DNA of 64,000 nucleotides from assembly GCF_905163445.1 (NCBI RefSeq), contig NC_053201.1:6768001-6832000 (forward strand), read 5' to 3'. This DNA is from Pararge aegeria (taxonomy: Eukaryota; Arthropoda; Insecta; Lepidoptera; Nymphalidae). Made by a program: the position numbers and the translations under genes. Of the stretch, positions 10,401-22,639 are shown piece by piece. Position 1 is the first letter of the stretch. Every line of letters begins with the position of its first letter. The notes below the pieces were generated by a model that worked only from the letters and a program-made list of their open reading frames with translations, made no database searches and was not told where the DNA came from.

Positions 10401-12849
10401 ACCATTAAAAACATACATGCGAATAACTACGCCCGTACATAAACAAGCCTACACACATTAAACCTACCTAATAAAAAAATAACTAATATATACCTACCTA
10501 TTTGCTAATTTGGTAGCGAATATGAGCACAAAATTAATTTGAATACGCTACTAATTTTGGTTTATTATTTGTAAGCTATAGATTTGTTTCAATCGCTGAA
10601 CCGATCGTGGTGAAATTTGGCATCCTTAGGCTGGCGAAGGATTGATTTTGGGAGAATACCTCATTACAAATAAACGCGGATGAAGAAACTGGTAATATAT
10701 ACTCATCGTTTTGATAACATCTTTATAGTATAACAGACCACTACCTAGTGATTTTCACCCTGATTACACTCAGATCCCCCATAGCGACTCAAGGAATTCA
10801 CTCATAGCTTAATAAACGCCATTTAGCGATACTAATTGCATTCTACAAGCATATAATAGCTGCACATTATACAAGTTACGTAAACCAACGTAAACTTTCA
10901 TTAAAAATAATCTTATTCTATATCTGAGTCCCGGTTTCTTTATTAATCATTAAAAGTTACAAGTTTTTCCTCTTGAGACGTAATAATAGTAAATTGGTTA
11001 CAATCCAAGTGCATTGGGGTTACCAAGCTTTTTGATTTCCCAGAACACTGCCTAACTCTGTGGCTAGCTTTTTTATTGTATAATTGATTTAAAAATGTAC
11101 ATATATTACATATTATATGCCGTAGTATACCATATTACACGCAGACTTTTTTTTTGTTTTTTATTTTACTGGATGACAGGTTTTTAAGCTTCAGTATGAT
11201 CCTCCATAATCTCAGTATAAAATACAAATCCTTGGCTAAGTGAAACAAACATAATTAAATTAAGTTTCTGGCCACTGGGAATTCGCGTCCCAAGATTTGT
11301 CGCGCTTCGTGAGTTTAATGAGTGCAACTGGCAACCAATCTATGAAAATATACCAAGCATGCCACGGGAGCGGCGACCGACGACACTGCTTCCTAAGTAC
11401 CCATTTATAAATTAACATCACGCTAAAATTTGTGCGATGTCCCGATTTGTCCCGTGGCCAGCACGTTAAGGTTCGCGAATTCTGCGAAAGTTCTTTTAGA
11501 TTCTACCAGTAGCGAAATGTAGACTACCTTAAGATAAGATAAGATAAGATTTATTTGTTTATTTGTCAAAACTTGGGCATGTTTATTGTTGCTTATACAG
11601 GGTCCATCATATTCTACCGTTTCCGGTGTACAAATATTTAACAATATTAAATTTTCAATTTAAATTTAAAATTAACACATAAACATAAATTTAAATCCAA
11701 ACGCTATTCCAGTAGTAACTAGTTGTAATTTTTTTTTTGTATTGTTTAATATTTATGACATGCCATTTTAATAAGTTTATATTGCATTTTTAATTTTAAT
11801 TCGATATTGTATATTGTTGATTATTTCAATAGTATTGAATAGAGTTCCAGCTCTACAATGTTATTTGAGTAAATTAAAATCCTTAACTCATTGAAAGATG
11901 GCAACCCTAAAGTTTAGTCTGAACTTTCGATCATAAAATCAAATTGCTGATCTATATTGATTCGACTCTTTATTTTTGCCCGATTACGAAACTACAATGA
12001 ACGGCGTTATAGGCACCAACCCACTGTATCAGATCAGACAAATACCACCATCAAGGATGAGACTCAAAATAACAATGGTTTGAATAGAATTGATAAAAAA
12101 AATGGAAGCTAAAGTACTATGTCTGCGAATGTTCTAAACTACGAAACATATAAAGAAGGAAATAAAATAACAAGGGAACTACAATTAAACTTAACAGCTG
12201 TACTATACAATAACCTTTCTCTTGTCCTGTGATAGGTTGCGTTGTAGGTATCGCTTGTTACGAGATAAGGCCAAATATACCTGCCTATGTATAATATTTG
12301 TACTCGTGAATATATATTCTTGTAAAACTTTTTATTTTATTCTGGTGAACAAATAAAACGTATTAAATAAAAAAAAATCCATTGAAAAATTTAAATATTT
12401 TAATAATTATTAGGAAAACTTATGGTAAGGTCAGAAGAATGAAAAAAATGTTTTCGTCTAGTCTAAAAAACCAAACAACTGCAACCACCTATGTTGACCC
12501 GGTGGACACGAGGCATTATATTTACTTTGTTATAGAACTGGAGTACACATAGGGTTGCCACCGGCCATTACTGAGTTTTAATCGCATATTAGTCTCAACT
12601 GAAATAAGTTTATGAATATTTTTTTTAAATTAGTCGGTTTTCATCCCTTCTCTATTTAATTTCTCCTAGTCTATGACTTTTTTATAACCAGTTTAGATAC
12701 AAGAGCAGCTCCAAAAGATTTTGTCAAATTACTCGCAATATGCGAGAGTTTTAGTGTCCAAAGCAAAGCCAATATGGGTTTCTAACTTTTAAACTAATCT
12801 TTTTTTTTATGTTATCACATAACACAAATGTTGACTACTAAAGTATTAA
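10401..12849. other. Non-coding AT-rich spacer
   Basis: No gene supported. An old Helitron-like internal fragment is suggested at 10565-10680 (CAATCGCTGAACCGATCGTG, GTGAAATTTGGCATCC). A short (TAAGA)n-type run is at 11530-11551. The 73-codon minus frame at 11423 has no recognisable domain. Confidence 0.5.
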
Positions 12850-12987
12850 ACTGTCCCGAACGAGCTCTGTCACAAAAAGCTCTACTTCTACCAAAATAAT
12901 ATAATATTACAGTCCAATAAATATAATCATTGTGTCTTCTGCTTTATCATAGAGTTTATAACCCAAATATAATAACTTATGTAACAG

Positions 12988-13150
12988 TTTGTGTGATGAG
13001 CATGAATGTTTTTCAGTGTCTGGGTGTTTATATATATTTTCAAAGTATTTATGTACCTATATAATACATAAAAATATTCATCAGCTATCTTAGTGTCCAT
13101 AACACTTTGGGGCTATATGGCGATGTGTATTGTCGTAGTATATTTATTTA
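12988..13150 (+). mobile_element. SINE-A, head missing
   Basis: TTGTGTGATGAGCATGAATG, TTTTCAGTGTCTGGGTGTTT and GTCGTAGTATATTTATTTA follow the SINE-A order, but the tRNA-derived head is absent. It is 5'-truncated, as expected for a LINE-mobilised element. Confidence 0.8.
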
Positions 13151-13526
13151 TAAAACATAAAATGCATAGCATCTGGCAACCCTATGTACACCAAAGAACC
13201 CATAGATTATAATACCCAATGAAGTACAATTATATTCGACCGGATAATATTGATAAATCACTGCTTATGTCGATCACTTCTATGCCGATTCCATTACATA
13301 AGCGATGAAAAGCATTATGCTAGACATGACTCGGGATTAGAAAGGTAATCATCGGATAACCACAGCGGGCATTTCGTTACCAAAATGGTATTAAAATAGA
13401 TGATGATTATAAAATAGAAAAAGCCGAAAGTTTTAAGTTTATCGGCTTTTTTTGTATAATTATTATCATACAAGAAGAAAAAGAAAAAGTGACATCGGTA
13501 AACTTATTAGAAGATACCACACAAAA

Positions 13527-13725
13527 CTGCCTCTTTGGTCAACTGGTTAGCAAGTTCAACTGATCGCGAATTTCTCGGTTCGATTCCATGTCGGTCCAAA
13601 AGTTGTAAGACATTGGTTTTTACTGCTATAGAATTGTCAGTGCCAGCCCGGAGCTTAAAAATTGGTGGTATCAACCTCTTGTTGTTCCTTGAAGAGCACG
13701 TTAAGCACCGTTGGTCCCGATTATT
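13527..13725 (+). mobile_element. tRNA-headed SINE of a separate family
   Basis: GCCTCTTTGGTCAACTGGTT (A-box region) is followed about 30 bases later by TCTCGGTTCGATTCC (B box), the spacing of an internal RNA polymerase III promoter. The downstream body (GTCAGTGCCAGCCCGGAGC, GCACCGTTGGTCCCG) is unlike SINE-A, B or C. I found no convincing tRNA acceptor-stem pairing, so I call it a SINE rather than a tRNA gene. Confidence 0.55.
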
Positions 13726-13829
13726 GTCACGAACATGTGTTATTTATTAGTCTTTCAAGCCCTCCAACTCGGGCGTGTGCGTGGGCGGGTGGTTTAACGT
13801 AGAAACTTTCACGTCAACTTTTAATTTTA

Positions 13830-14141
13830 ACAGTCAGAAAGTCTGTTTGTTTGATTGTTAGTTTGTAACTAATGCAATGTTTGGCTCAATCGCTGCATCG
13901 ATCTTAATAAAAGTTGGCACAGGGATATCCTTTAAACGGTTATAGTACCTACAAATTTTATACCGAAAAAGTATGTGGAAACCTTACGCAGGGGTTCCTA
14001 AAAATAAACTTTTGTGACTTATTTTCGCACGGCTAAGTTGTTAAATAGAATATGACGAAATTAATTAATAGCTCACATCGCGGTCCCGCGTGAATTTAAA
14101 AAGGCATATATATGCGGACGATGTCGCGAGCAACAACTAGT
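13830..14141 (+). mobile_element. Helitron-like non-autonomous element
   Basis: It contains GAAAGTCTGTTTGTTTGATT near the 5' end, an internal CTCAATCGCTGCATCGATC block and a 3' end GAGCAACAACTAGT preceded by GC-rich sequence (GCGGTCCCGCGTGAATTT). The CTAGT terminus matches the better copies at 25996, 36223 and 48087. It has no coding capacity. Confidence 0.55.
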
Positions 14142-17100
14142 TTATAATATTCATAGGGCTTAAGTATTTACACAATTGTTAAAGATCATAAAACTGCATA
14201 TAATAATAATAAAACAAATAAAATCAAAAACGTGGAATGATAGTAATTATGGAAATAATAGTTCAAAAGTTACGGTGAAGTAACAAAAATATTAATATAT
14301 GACGATATTATATAGACGAAATAATATGAAGTGAAAGAAGAAAATACGAATAACAAATAAATTTAAAAGCTTTGCGACTTACCTTGCAGAAGGGGCAAGT
14401 TCTCGTTCTAAGAGAAAAATATGTACCTATATTGGTACATATATTTTTTTTATGTATCTATTTATGCAAATCGGAGGCTCCGCAGTTTCCCCGCCAAGTC
14501 GAGCGGGGATACTGAAAATCTTAAAATTCTTAATTTCAAGTCTGTAGGTCATTTAGTTCCGAAGTTAAGCGAAAGCAAAGTTTCGCATTTATGACACTCA
14601 CTGACTCACTCGTGATCATCAGAATAGAACTAGTACTTCCCATAAACTCAGAGAGCTGAAATTTGGTACAGATTTAGGATTTAATGGCCATCGAGACTTG
14701 GCTACTTTTTTACAGAGAATGTTATTGGTGGGATTTTATTTACTCGCAGCAGAAGCGCGTACAGTTCTAACAAATAATATTTGCACGGAGGTATGTCAGT
14801 ATTGATTGCATAGTAAGTAATTAGATTTTCCAAATATGACTCGTTCATGTTGGTTTTCTACGCTACAACTATAAAGATATTCTGTGCACGCAGTATCGTA
14901 GGCTTCTACCACATTAGTACAAATTCTCGAAAAAAAAGGGTTGTAAAAAATTTGCATATCTTTACTAATTGATACTAGCAATGCTAAATAATAATGGCTT
15001 CGGCTGCATACAATTTCGGATTCACTTTGAAATAAAGTTTTGTGCAGGCGTCTTGAAAACACAAACGCTTTTAATAATGGACAAGAGCTTGTTTACGATC
15101 ACATCTGATTGTACCTACAAAAAAACTATAGATAAATGATAAACTTTGTACATTTATATATTCTGTTTCAGCTTCAAGCCAAAGAACTTATCCCGTTTAT
15201 ACCGACTTAACAAAGACTTTATTTTACTCCACAAAATTCAACGTTTTCCGCGGTGGCAGTGGTGTGCACGATTGATTTATGAATGGAGGTTTCGGATTTG
15301 ATCCCCGGTAGGGACAGTTTTGTAATTTATAAGTTATGATTTCTCTGTGGACTTGCAGTCAAGGGTTAATTTGTAAAGGATTAAAAAAAAACAATGAGAG
15401 GCTTAACACTTTCGCCTTCAGGTTGATAGGCACACAGAGGCAATATAGGACGTCGGACGTGTTCCGACGACGTCCAAAGTGTAGACAGACGTCAAAGAAG
15501 TGTTCCTGGTAGCCCTGCCAATGTTGCTCTGTTTATAGGCGACCATTAGGGGAACCAGCTACTTGGTGTGTCAATTTTTTTTACTACAAATAAACCTTAC
15601 CTTTAAAATGAAAAAAACTATCGCTTTTTTGTTTCTTTACGGTGCGCCTGCTTTGATTTCTATCATTAGCCAAAACATGGTATTGTACACAGCGCCTCCC
15701 ACTGTGAAACATTGTTATGTTTTTTAGTGAACGCAATTTGTAACCTTATGTGGAGGGACCATTAAAACATCATGTATACCGGCGCAGACGCAGGTAGCTT
15801 TCTAACGCCTCTCGAATTAGTTGTGGGAACATGGCAAAGGTCAGTGATTCGCTCCTGTGAGACTAATAAATTTCCACTCAATAACTTCCCATGATTTCTA
15901 CACTACACTACAACTGCATTTGTATGGGATAAGGGCTAAATTTGAAAAGTATTGAATTGATACACTTCTTATGTAAAAACATGTGAAATAAATAATTATA
16001 GTTGCTTAATGAAGAAAGATGACACGATGATTCGGCACATTTACAGATTTTATATACTCGTATATAACAAATTCTTTTGCCTTGTTACACAAAAAAATAA
16101 CTAATAGTATAGTGCTGTCTGGAGGCAGCCAACAATTAGGGATTTGGTGTCTCAGCACATTGAGCCATCTGCTCCGGTAAGGAAAACTATAATTTATCAT
16201 CGTGATGGGTCTATGGGGATCTGTAAAGCCTGTTCGTTCTGTGCCCAACAAATGGTATTAATAAATAATCTGAATTTGTTTTAAAAATATAAACTGATGA
16301 AAACTTATCTGCTTGTTTACTAAACAGCTATAAAAAACGTACAGAAAGTTTCATTAAAGTCACGATTTCTAAACAAACTCATATTGCAAGATTTTTCACG
16401 GAAGCGTACAGGCGACTCGCCTAAACAGTTCAGCAGGTTCCGTAACTAAAATTAGTAGATTGCTCTACTAGGAAGCTGTCCTATTTCAGCTTAATAAGCC
16501 AAGAGATGGTCACGCTAGTATTTTTGTACATGTTTATATATGCGCTATACTGTCTACCTTCTCTAGATCGCATAAGTGTTCTTCTAGTATCCGTCTTAAC
16601 ATTATATGCTAGCTATGTAGCGCTCATTTAATTATTTATTAAATTAACATAAAAAAGACAGGACGTCCCACACGGCAACTTATGTTTAAAGAGATTTCTT
16701 CCAGAAACCCTCAAATGTGAGAAAAATTTACCGGGTAATTGCTGAGTTAGGTACATACAGAAATACCTAACTGATATTTCTAAGAATACCGATATAGAAT
16801 ACTTAGACTTAATTTTTACTATATCATATAGTAAAAATTCCAAATGTAAACTGTAATGTATAAATATATACATACGGTGATATATAAAATTCAGAATGAA
16901 AGATATAATTATAAACTAAAACTCATTATCGTTATCATAGGAGAGATGATTTTAGGGCATAAAGCCGCCACAGTGCTTCAATGCGGGTTTGTGGGCTTTG
17001 ATATTTATTACCACTTGTTGGTTATAAAAGCTGGGATAGCATTCTCTCCGAGGAACGGGGGTAGACAACATCAATTTCTTAGCTTTGGGCTGACACTAAT

Positions 17101-17384
17101 CTAATGTATAAACGTGAATGTTTGATTATACGCTTTTTGCATTGCCTAGCCTTGCCATCAATTAAGCTGAGGAAGATAATGAATTAGATTACTAGGACCT
17201 ACAAAGCCCTTACTAAAAATAATGGGTCAGCAATGCCTCGACCAATCCTAGGTACCTCTATAATGGGATAGTTTGGGAAAAGAGTAAATTAAAAACCCAG
17301 AGTAGCCGAAGAATTGATTTTGTATGAATATTTACAATCGCGCTTTGGATTAGGTAATTTTAATAGTTGGCAGTCTCTATATGA
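14142..17384. other. Non-coding spacer with scattered old repeats
   Basis: No gene supported. A tRNA-like SINE scrap may lie at 15250-15380 (TTTGATCCCCGGTAGGGAC, then GACTTGCAGTCAAGGGTTA). Repeat fragments related to 4645 and 5102 lie at 16950-17100 (CAGTGCTTCAATGCGGG, CTCTCCGAGGAACGGGGG). A palindrome is at 16811-16839. Confidence 0.5.
16811..16839. repeat. Perfect 14-bp inverted repeat with 1-nt centre
   Basis: AATTTTTACTATAT at 16811-16824 is the exact reverse complement of 16826-16839, with a single C between. Both arms are A/T-rich, so chance is less remote than for the GC-richer palindromes listed elsewhere. Confidence 0.85.
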
Positions 17385-17460
17385 GACGAAATTAAAGAAA
17401 TAAATATACTACGACAATAGACTGATGACGAAATTAAAGAAATAAATATACTACGACAAT
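17385..17460. repeat. Two 34-bp direct repeats ending in the SINE-A tail
   Basis: The identical 34-bp units at 17385-17418 and 17427-17460 both end in AAATATACTACGACAAT, the minus-strand tail of SINE-A. They are separated by AGACTGAT. They lie immediately before the RTE insertion, and the rest of a minus-strand SINE-A continues after it at 20708, so they mark the broken target SINE. Confidence 0.8.
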
Positions 17461-17711
17461 TGGGGTGTAAGTGGGCGTGGCTAGTACCAGTCAGCCTCCC
17501 AAATTGCCAACCTCACCTGCACGTGGTGCACCCTGCCGTTTAACCGACGAGGCTCTGGCGACCGACAAATGGCGGTATAACCACTTCGAATTGGCTAGGC
17601 TGAACAAATGGCACAGACCGGTGTCGGGCAGCAGCGACGCCGGGGCGATCAGTCTAGCCCTGCGATGACCAACCCGCCTGCCCAGCGTGGTCATTATCGG
17701 GCATAACTTTA

Positions 17712-20177
17712 ATGGGAAGGAGAAAAAAACCACAGCCCCTAGTTCCCGGCGGCCCCGCTATTCCTGGCTCTGGCAGCGGTTATGGTAACGGCGGGGCAAG
17801 GGGTGTTAAGAATCTCCGGCAGAGATTCCGCTGCCAACCCCGACGACTTGACCTGGCAACATACAACGCACGCACGTTGAGGACCGATGGAAAGGTGATT
17901 GAGCTGGAAGAAGTGGTGAGCAAGTTGCGCTGGGATATTATAGGATTGTCTGAAGTCCGGCGAGAGGGGGAGGACTCGATAATCTTGGAATCCGGCAACT
18001 TGTTTTACTACCGGGAGGGTGACCAACAGTCACAGGGTGGTGTCGGGTTTATCGTCCACAAGTCTCTCGTCAACAGTGTTGTAAAAGTCGAAAGTGTGTC
18101 GAGCAGGGTAGTATATCTTATACTCAGAATTACCAAACGGTATTCGTTGAAGGTCATACAGGTACACGCGCCGACTTCGGCACACCCAGACGAGGATGTA
18201 GAGGTTTTGTATGAGGACATTTCAAAAGCCATACACGCCTCGAACACCTACTACAATATTGTGATGGGGGATTTCAACGCGAAGCTTGGCGAGCGAACTG
18301 GTTCAGAGTTGAGGGTGGGGCAATTTGGGTATGGGCAACGGAACCACAGGGGTCAAATGTTGGCTGACTTCATGGAGAAGGAGGGCCTCTATATGATGAA
18401 CTCCTTCTTCAAGAAGCGGCCACACAGGAAATGGACCTGGATAAGCCCCGATGGTTCCACGAGAAACGAGATCGACTTCATCATGTCGACCAAACGGCAT
18501 GTATTCAATGATGTCTCTGTGATCAACAGGGTTAAAACCGGAAGTGATCACCGTATGGTAAGAGGCACATTGAGTATAAACGTTCAACTTGAAAGAGTCA
18601 GACTGGTGAAGTCTACACTCCGGCCTACTCGTGCCCATATTCAAAACCCCGAGAGCTTTCAACTAGAACTACAGAACCGGTTCGGTTGCCTAGCAGATTG
18701 CGACACTATGGACGATTTGAACAATAGGCTGGTGGAAACTGTCCAAACAGTCGGGTCCAAATTCTATAAGACCCACCGTAGAAACAAGGCCAATAGGTTC
18801 TCAACCAATACACTCAAGCTTATGACGGAGAGGCTAGAGATGAGACTACAGTCTACAGCAGACGCGTCCGCTTACCGGCGGATTAATAGGCAGATCTCTA
18901 AATCACAAACTCGTGATATGCGGCACTTCAATACAGAGCGTATTAAAAATGCCATCGAGCAAAACAGAGGCTCTAAAGTGTTCGCTAGAGATCTGTCTAT
19001 CGGTCAGAGCCAGTTGATGCGACTGAAGACCAATAATGGTAGTCTTGTCTCTTCCAAACCTGAGATCTTGGGTGAGGTTGAGAACTTTTATGGACAGTTG
19101 TACACCACAGTACAGACGCCTGTTGAAGATTTGGATAAGGATCCTAGAGCCAAATTAACTCGACACTATACCGAAGATATCCCGGACGTCAGCCTATACG
19201 AGATTAGTGTGGCTCTCAAGCAGCTTAAGAATGGCAAGGCGCCGGGTGATGACGGAATAACGGCAGAACTCCTGAAGGCAGGTGGAAAACCGATACTGAA
19301 AGTCCTTCAGCGATTGTTTGATTCCGTTATTCACCAAGGCACAACGCCAGAGGCATGGCACAGGAGTGTGGTGGTTCTGTTATTCAAAAAAGGTGATAAT
19401 ACCTTGTTGAAGAATTACAGACCCATCTCGCTGCTGAGTCATATCTACAAGCTGTTTTCGAGAGTCATTACGAATCGTCTCGCTCGTAGGTTTGATGACT
19501 TCCAGCCTCCCGAACAAGCCGGTTTCCGTAAGGGCTTTAGTACCATAGACCACATTCATACGCTGCGGCAGGTTATACAGAAGACTGAAGAGTATAACCG
19601 GCCACTTTGCTTAGCGTTTGTGGACTATGAAAAAGCCTTTGATTCGGTGGAAACTTGGGCTGTGTTTAGGTCACTGCAGAGATGCCGAATTGACTACCGG
19701 TATATCCAAGTGTTGCAGTGTTTGTACAAAAACGCCACTATGTCAGTTCGTATACAGGATCAGACTACGAGACCAATCCAATTGCAGCGAGGCGTGCGAC
19801 AGGGAGATGTTATCTCCCCGAAACTATTTACCGCTGCGTTGGAGGACGTCTTTAAGCTTCTGGATTGGAACGGACTTGGCATCAACATTAACGGCGAGTA
19901 CATCACTCAACTTCGGTTTGCCGACGATGTAGTCATAATGGCAGAGACTCTGGGAGACCTAAATACGATGCTCAATGGCCTCAGCAGAGCTTCTCAACAG
20001 GTTGGCCTACGAATGAACATGAGCAAGACGAAGATTATGTCTAATGCTCATGTTCCGCTTCAACCAGTAATCGTTGAGAACACTGCACTCGAAATTGTTG
20101 ACGAATACGTATACCTAGGACACACGATCCAGTTAGGTACGTCCAATTTCGAGAAGGAGGTGAACCGCCGAATCTAA
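17712..20177 (+). CDS. RTE endonuclease-reverse transcriptase (first 821 codons)
   Basis: The protein nicks target DNA and copies the element's RNA. Residues ~48-285 form an apurinic-like endonuclease (EEP) domain: N52 in LATYNARTL, E81 in GLSEVRR, D187/N189 in MGDFNA and D279/H280 in GSDHR. Residues ~500-800 form the reverse transcriptase: GKAPGDDG (508-515), YRPISLL (569-575), EQAGFRKGFST (601-611), D638 in FVDYEKAFD, and the catalytic FADD at 736-739. All catalytic residues I could check are present. Translation stops at TAA 20175-20177; the same frame continues to 20684 with the expected C-terminus. ATG 17712 is the first methionine in frame and gives a basic N-terminus. Codon use is GC-richer than the surrounding DNA, as expected for a recent insertion. 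Confidence 0.92.
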   Translation: MGRRKKPQPLVPGGPAIPGSGSGYGNGGARGVKNLRQRFRCQPRRLDLATYNARTLRTDGKVIELEEVVSKLRWDIIGLSEVRREGEDSIILESGNLFYYREGDQQSQGGVGFIVHKSLVNSVVKVESVSSRVVYLILRITKRYSLKVIQVHAPTSAHPDEDVEVLYEDISKAIHASNTYYNIVMGDFNAKLGERTGSELRVGQFGYGQRNHRGQMLADFMEKEGLYMMNSFFKKRPHRKWTWISPDGSTRNEIDFIMSTKRHVFNDVSVINRVKTGSDHRMVRGTLSINVQLERVRLVKSTLRPTRAHIQNPESFQLELQNRFGCLADCDTMDDLNNRLVETVQTVGSKFYKTHRRNKANRFSTNTLKLMTERLEMRLQSTADASAYRRINRQISKSQTRDMRHFNTERIKNAIEQNRGSKVFARDLSIGQSQLMRLKTNNGSLVSSKPEILGEVENFYGQLYTTVQTPVEDLDKDPRAKLTRHYTEDIPDVSLYEISVALKQLKNGKAPGDDGITAELLKAGGKPILKVLQRLFDSVIHQGTTPEAWHRSVVVLLFKKGDNTLLKNYRPISLLSHIYKLFSRVITNRLARRFDDFQPPEQAGFRKGFSTIDHIHTLRQVIQKTEEYNRPLCLAFVDYEKAFDSVETWAVFRSLQRCRIDYRYIQVLQCLYKNATMSVRIQDQTTRPIQLQRGVRQGDVISPKLFTAALEDVFKLLDWNGLGININGEYITQLRFADDVVIMAETLGDLNTMLNGLSRASQQVGLRMNMSKTKIMSNAHVPLQPVIVENTALEIVDEYVYLGHTIQLGTSNFEKEVNRRI

Positions 20178-20684
20178 CTCGGATGGGCAGCGTTCGGGAA
20201 ACTGCGTGCCATCTTTTCGTCAAAAATCCCTCAGTGCCTGAAGACGAAATTCTTCGAACAGTGCGTGTTGCCAGTGATGACCTATGGCTCTGAAACATGG
20301 TCGTTAACTATGGGCCTCATAAGAAGGCTTAGAGTCACTCAGCGGGCGATGGAGAGAGCTATGCTCGGAGTATCTCTACGCGATCGAATCAGAAATGTGG
20401 AGATTCGTAGAAGAACCAAAGTTACCGACATAGCTCAACGAGTCGCGAAGCTAAAGTGGCAATGGGCCGGGCACATAGTTCGGAGAAAGGATGGACGTTG
20501 GGGTCCCAAGGTGCTGGAATGGCAGCCTCGTACTGGTAAGCGCAGCGTTGGTCGACCCCTAACGAGGTGGACAGACGACATTAAGCGCGTCGCAGGTAGC
20601 CGCTGGATCCAAGCGGCTCAGAATCGTGGAACTTGGAACTCCCTACAAAAGACCTATGTCCAGCAGTGGACGTCTATCGGTTGA
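20178..20684 (+). pseudogene. RTE ORF C-terminus, beyond the in-frame stop
   Basis: This 168-codon stretch is in the same frame as the preceding ORF and shows the usual post-RT region of RTE proteins: CVLPVMTYGSETWSL, then AKLKWQWAGHIVRR, GRPLTRWTDDI and a C-terminal WTSIG before TGA at 20682. The TAA at 20175 most simply comes from CAA by one C-to-T change; no frameshift is involved. A full product would be about 990 residues. As it stands the last sixth is lost from the main product, so this copy is probably inactive, though only just. Confidence 0.88.
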
Positions 20685-20707
20685 TGTGATGAGACTGATG
20701 ACTGATG

Positions 20708-20815
20708 AAGATGACTGATGAATAATGTTATATGAATAATAAACATAAATACATATAAAATATAGATAAAAACCCAGAAACTGAAAAACACAAACATTTT
20801 CCAATGAATCGAACT
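20708..20815 (-). mobile_element. SINE-A remainder on the 3' side of the RTE
   Basis: AAGATGACTGATGAATAATG, AATAAACATAAATACATATA, CCCAGAAACTGAAAAACACA and AACATTTTCCAATGAATCG follow the minus-strand SINE-A order. The tail end of the same element lies on the other side of the RTE at 17385-17460. About 50 bp of SINE-A (the GCCCCAAAGTAAGCGTAGC region) is missing between them. The head is eroded. Confidence 0.7.
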
Positions 20816-21247
20816 TTATTCGTAAGGCCCTGTAAGTGTTACGATCGCCAACTCCTAGCCTACGAGTCCTTTGTTGCTCGCATCTATTTCTGTTTACCCG
20901 TTTCGTAAGTTTACGAGCTGGATGCGTCGGCGCACGCTGTTGCAACCGTAAAGTTATTAGCGGCCACCCCGGGGCTGGAATGGCGAACTCTGGCTAACGT
21001 CGGACTAATATTCTCGGTTGGGCGTTTACTGGCTCATGTTTGTTACTTGTACAAGACTGTAACGTATAAGTAGCGGCGTCCTGAGTTGTTCGAGCAGCAT
21101 AAGTACCTACACTCCATTTTTTTCTAACTTTTCTTATTATGTAAAAAATTTTATCATAAATATGAGAAAAAAACGTAAGTGTTCAAATAAATAAAAACTA
21201 ATCAAATAAAAAATGCATATTCTTTATGAATGTATGTAATGTTTTTA

Positions 21248-21320
21248 TCATCATCATCATTTCAACCGTTACCCGTACACTACAGGGCGCGGATCTACTC
21301 CCAGAATGAAAAACTATCAC
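21248..21320 (-). mobile_element. SINE-B 3' end fragment
   Basis: It starts with the ATCATCATCATTTCAACC tail, then CACTACAGGGCGCGGATC and CTCCCAGAATGAA. Only the last ~70 bp of the SINE remain. Confidence 0.65.
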
Positions 21321-22639
21321 CGCCTGTATGAATGTATGTTTTTTTCAATATTTTCAAAACGATATTTACATTAAAAATGAATTGATTTTTTTACATAATA
21401 AGACATTAAAGTAAAAATTGAGTGTAGTTGTAGAGAGCTAAGCAGATGATACAACACGAAAAAATGTATCTGCAAGTTTTTCTTTTTTAAAAATACTGTG
21501 CGTAATATTTTTATATAATGCCCGATAGTCCGATATAATGCACGCAGTATAGTACAAATAAAACAAAGCGTTATCGTAATCAGTTAAGATTAAACAGACA
21601 TATCGAATTACATCGACAAAAAGCGTACACGTCTTTAATATTCTTTTGATGTTGATTATAAAATAAATGCATATGCATAGTTCCAAATAAAAAATATTTA
21701 AAATCAGCTCAGATTTAACAAAGATATCAGCAAAAAGTGTAGATACACGGGGCCATAATATTCTTTAGACGTCAATTGGAAAATAAATAAACCTAACCGG
21801 CCACAATGATAACATTGGTTTAATAAATAACAGTAAAATAAGTAGGTAGGTACTAACCAAAATACTTCCGAATCTCGACAAGCACTTACCTGCAAAAGAA
21901 AAGAAGAAATAAATAATTGATCTTCCTCATATCAATTAAGCAAGCAAGCAAAGGCGATCAATCAAAAAGCAACTTGCGGTCGAATGAGTTAAATTTTTAT
22001 TCGTTTTTAATTCTGCACTCAAACATCCGCCCGCCCATATATGATGATACATCGAAGATCGTAAAATTGAAATTTTATTATTGATATGAATAGTTAATAT
22101 CTATAAAAAAATTATAAAAAGAACCATTTTGGCACCGACCTAAAAATGTTGTAGAAAATATTATTTTACTACTTGCTTTTTAGTTGCTGTATTAAGCCGG
22201 TTCTTATTTTTGTCAAAAACATTTCTTCACGCTTGTTTGTGGCATGGTGTTATCTAAGTTATAATTGCTAAATTTTACAGCCAAATAACCTTCTATAAAT
22301 ATTGCTTTTCCCATAGTTAATGGTTGAAAATTGAGGAGATCTCCTGTCACTTCACCATCAGCTTCTTTATTGTGACGAGCATAGATTGCTTAGCTACTGA
22401 ATACCATAATCCAAGCGCAACTAGTGTAATACTTATTAGGTTCAGTTTCAATGGCCATTATTGGTCTACATACTCAATTTGATATGAATAAATGGTTCCT
22501 ACTTTTCAAAAGAAAATTTGAAATGATTGACGGAGAAATCGCGTAACAATAATACAAAAAACAATTTATCTAAAAATATAACATCACAAATATACTAGAT
22601 TTTAGAGACTTTTATTTTTTTTATTCTACTGCTAGCCTT

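Larger units (their letters stand above)
17461..20707 (+). mobile_element. RTE-clade non-LTR retrotransposon, nearly full length
   Basis: A ~3.25-kb LINE with a GC-richer ~250-bp 5' region, one long endonuclease/reverse-transcriptase ORF (17712-20684, one internal stop) and a short 3' tail of TGATGA-type repeats (20682-20707). There are no LTRs and no poly(A). The domain order, ORF length (~990 codons) and microsatellite tail fit the RTE clade (RTE/BovB-like). It lies inside a minus-strand SINE-A whose remains flank both sides. The exact ends are uncertain because both flanks contain ACTGATGA-like sequence. A 65-codon frame at 17471-17668 could be a remnant of a small ORF1, but I see no domain in it. 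Confidence 0.9.

Noticed and set aside
17471..17668. 65-codon frame as RTE ORF1
   Set aside because: No recognisable domain and an overlapping open frame on the opposite strand; mentioned under the element but not called.
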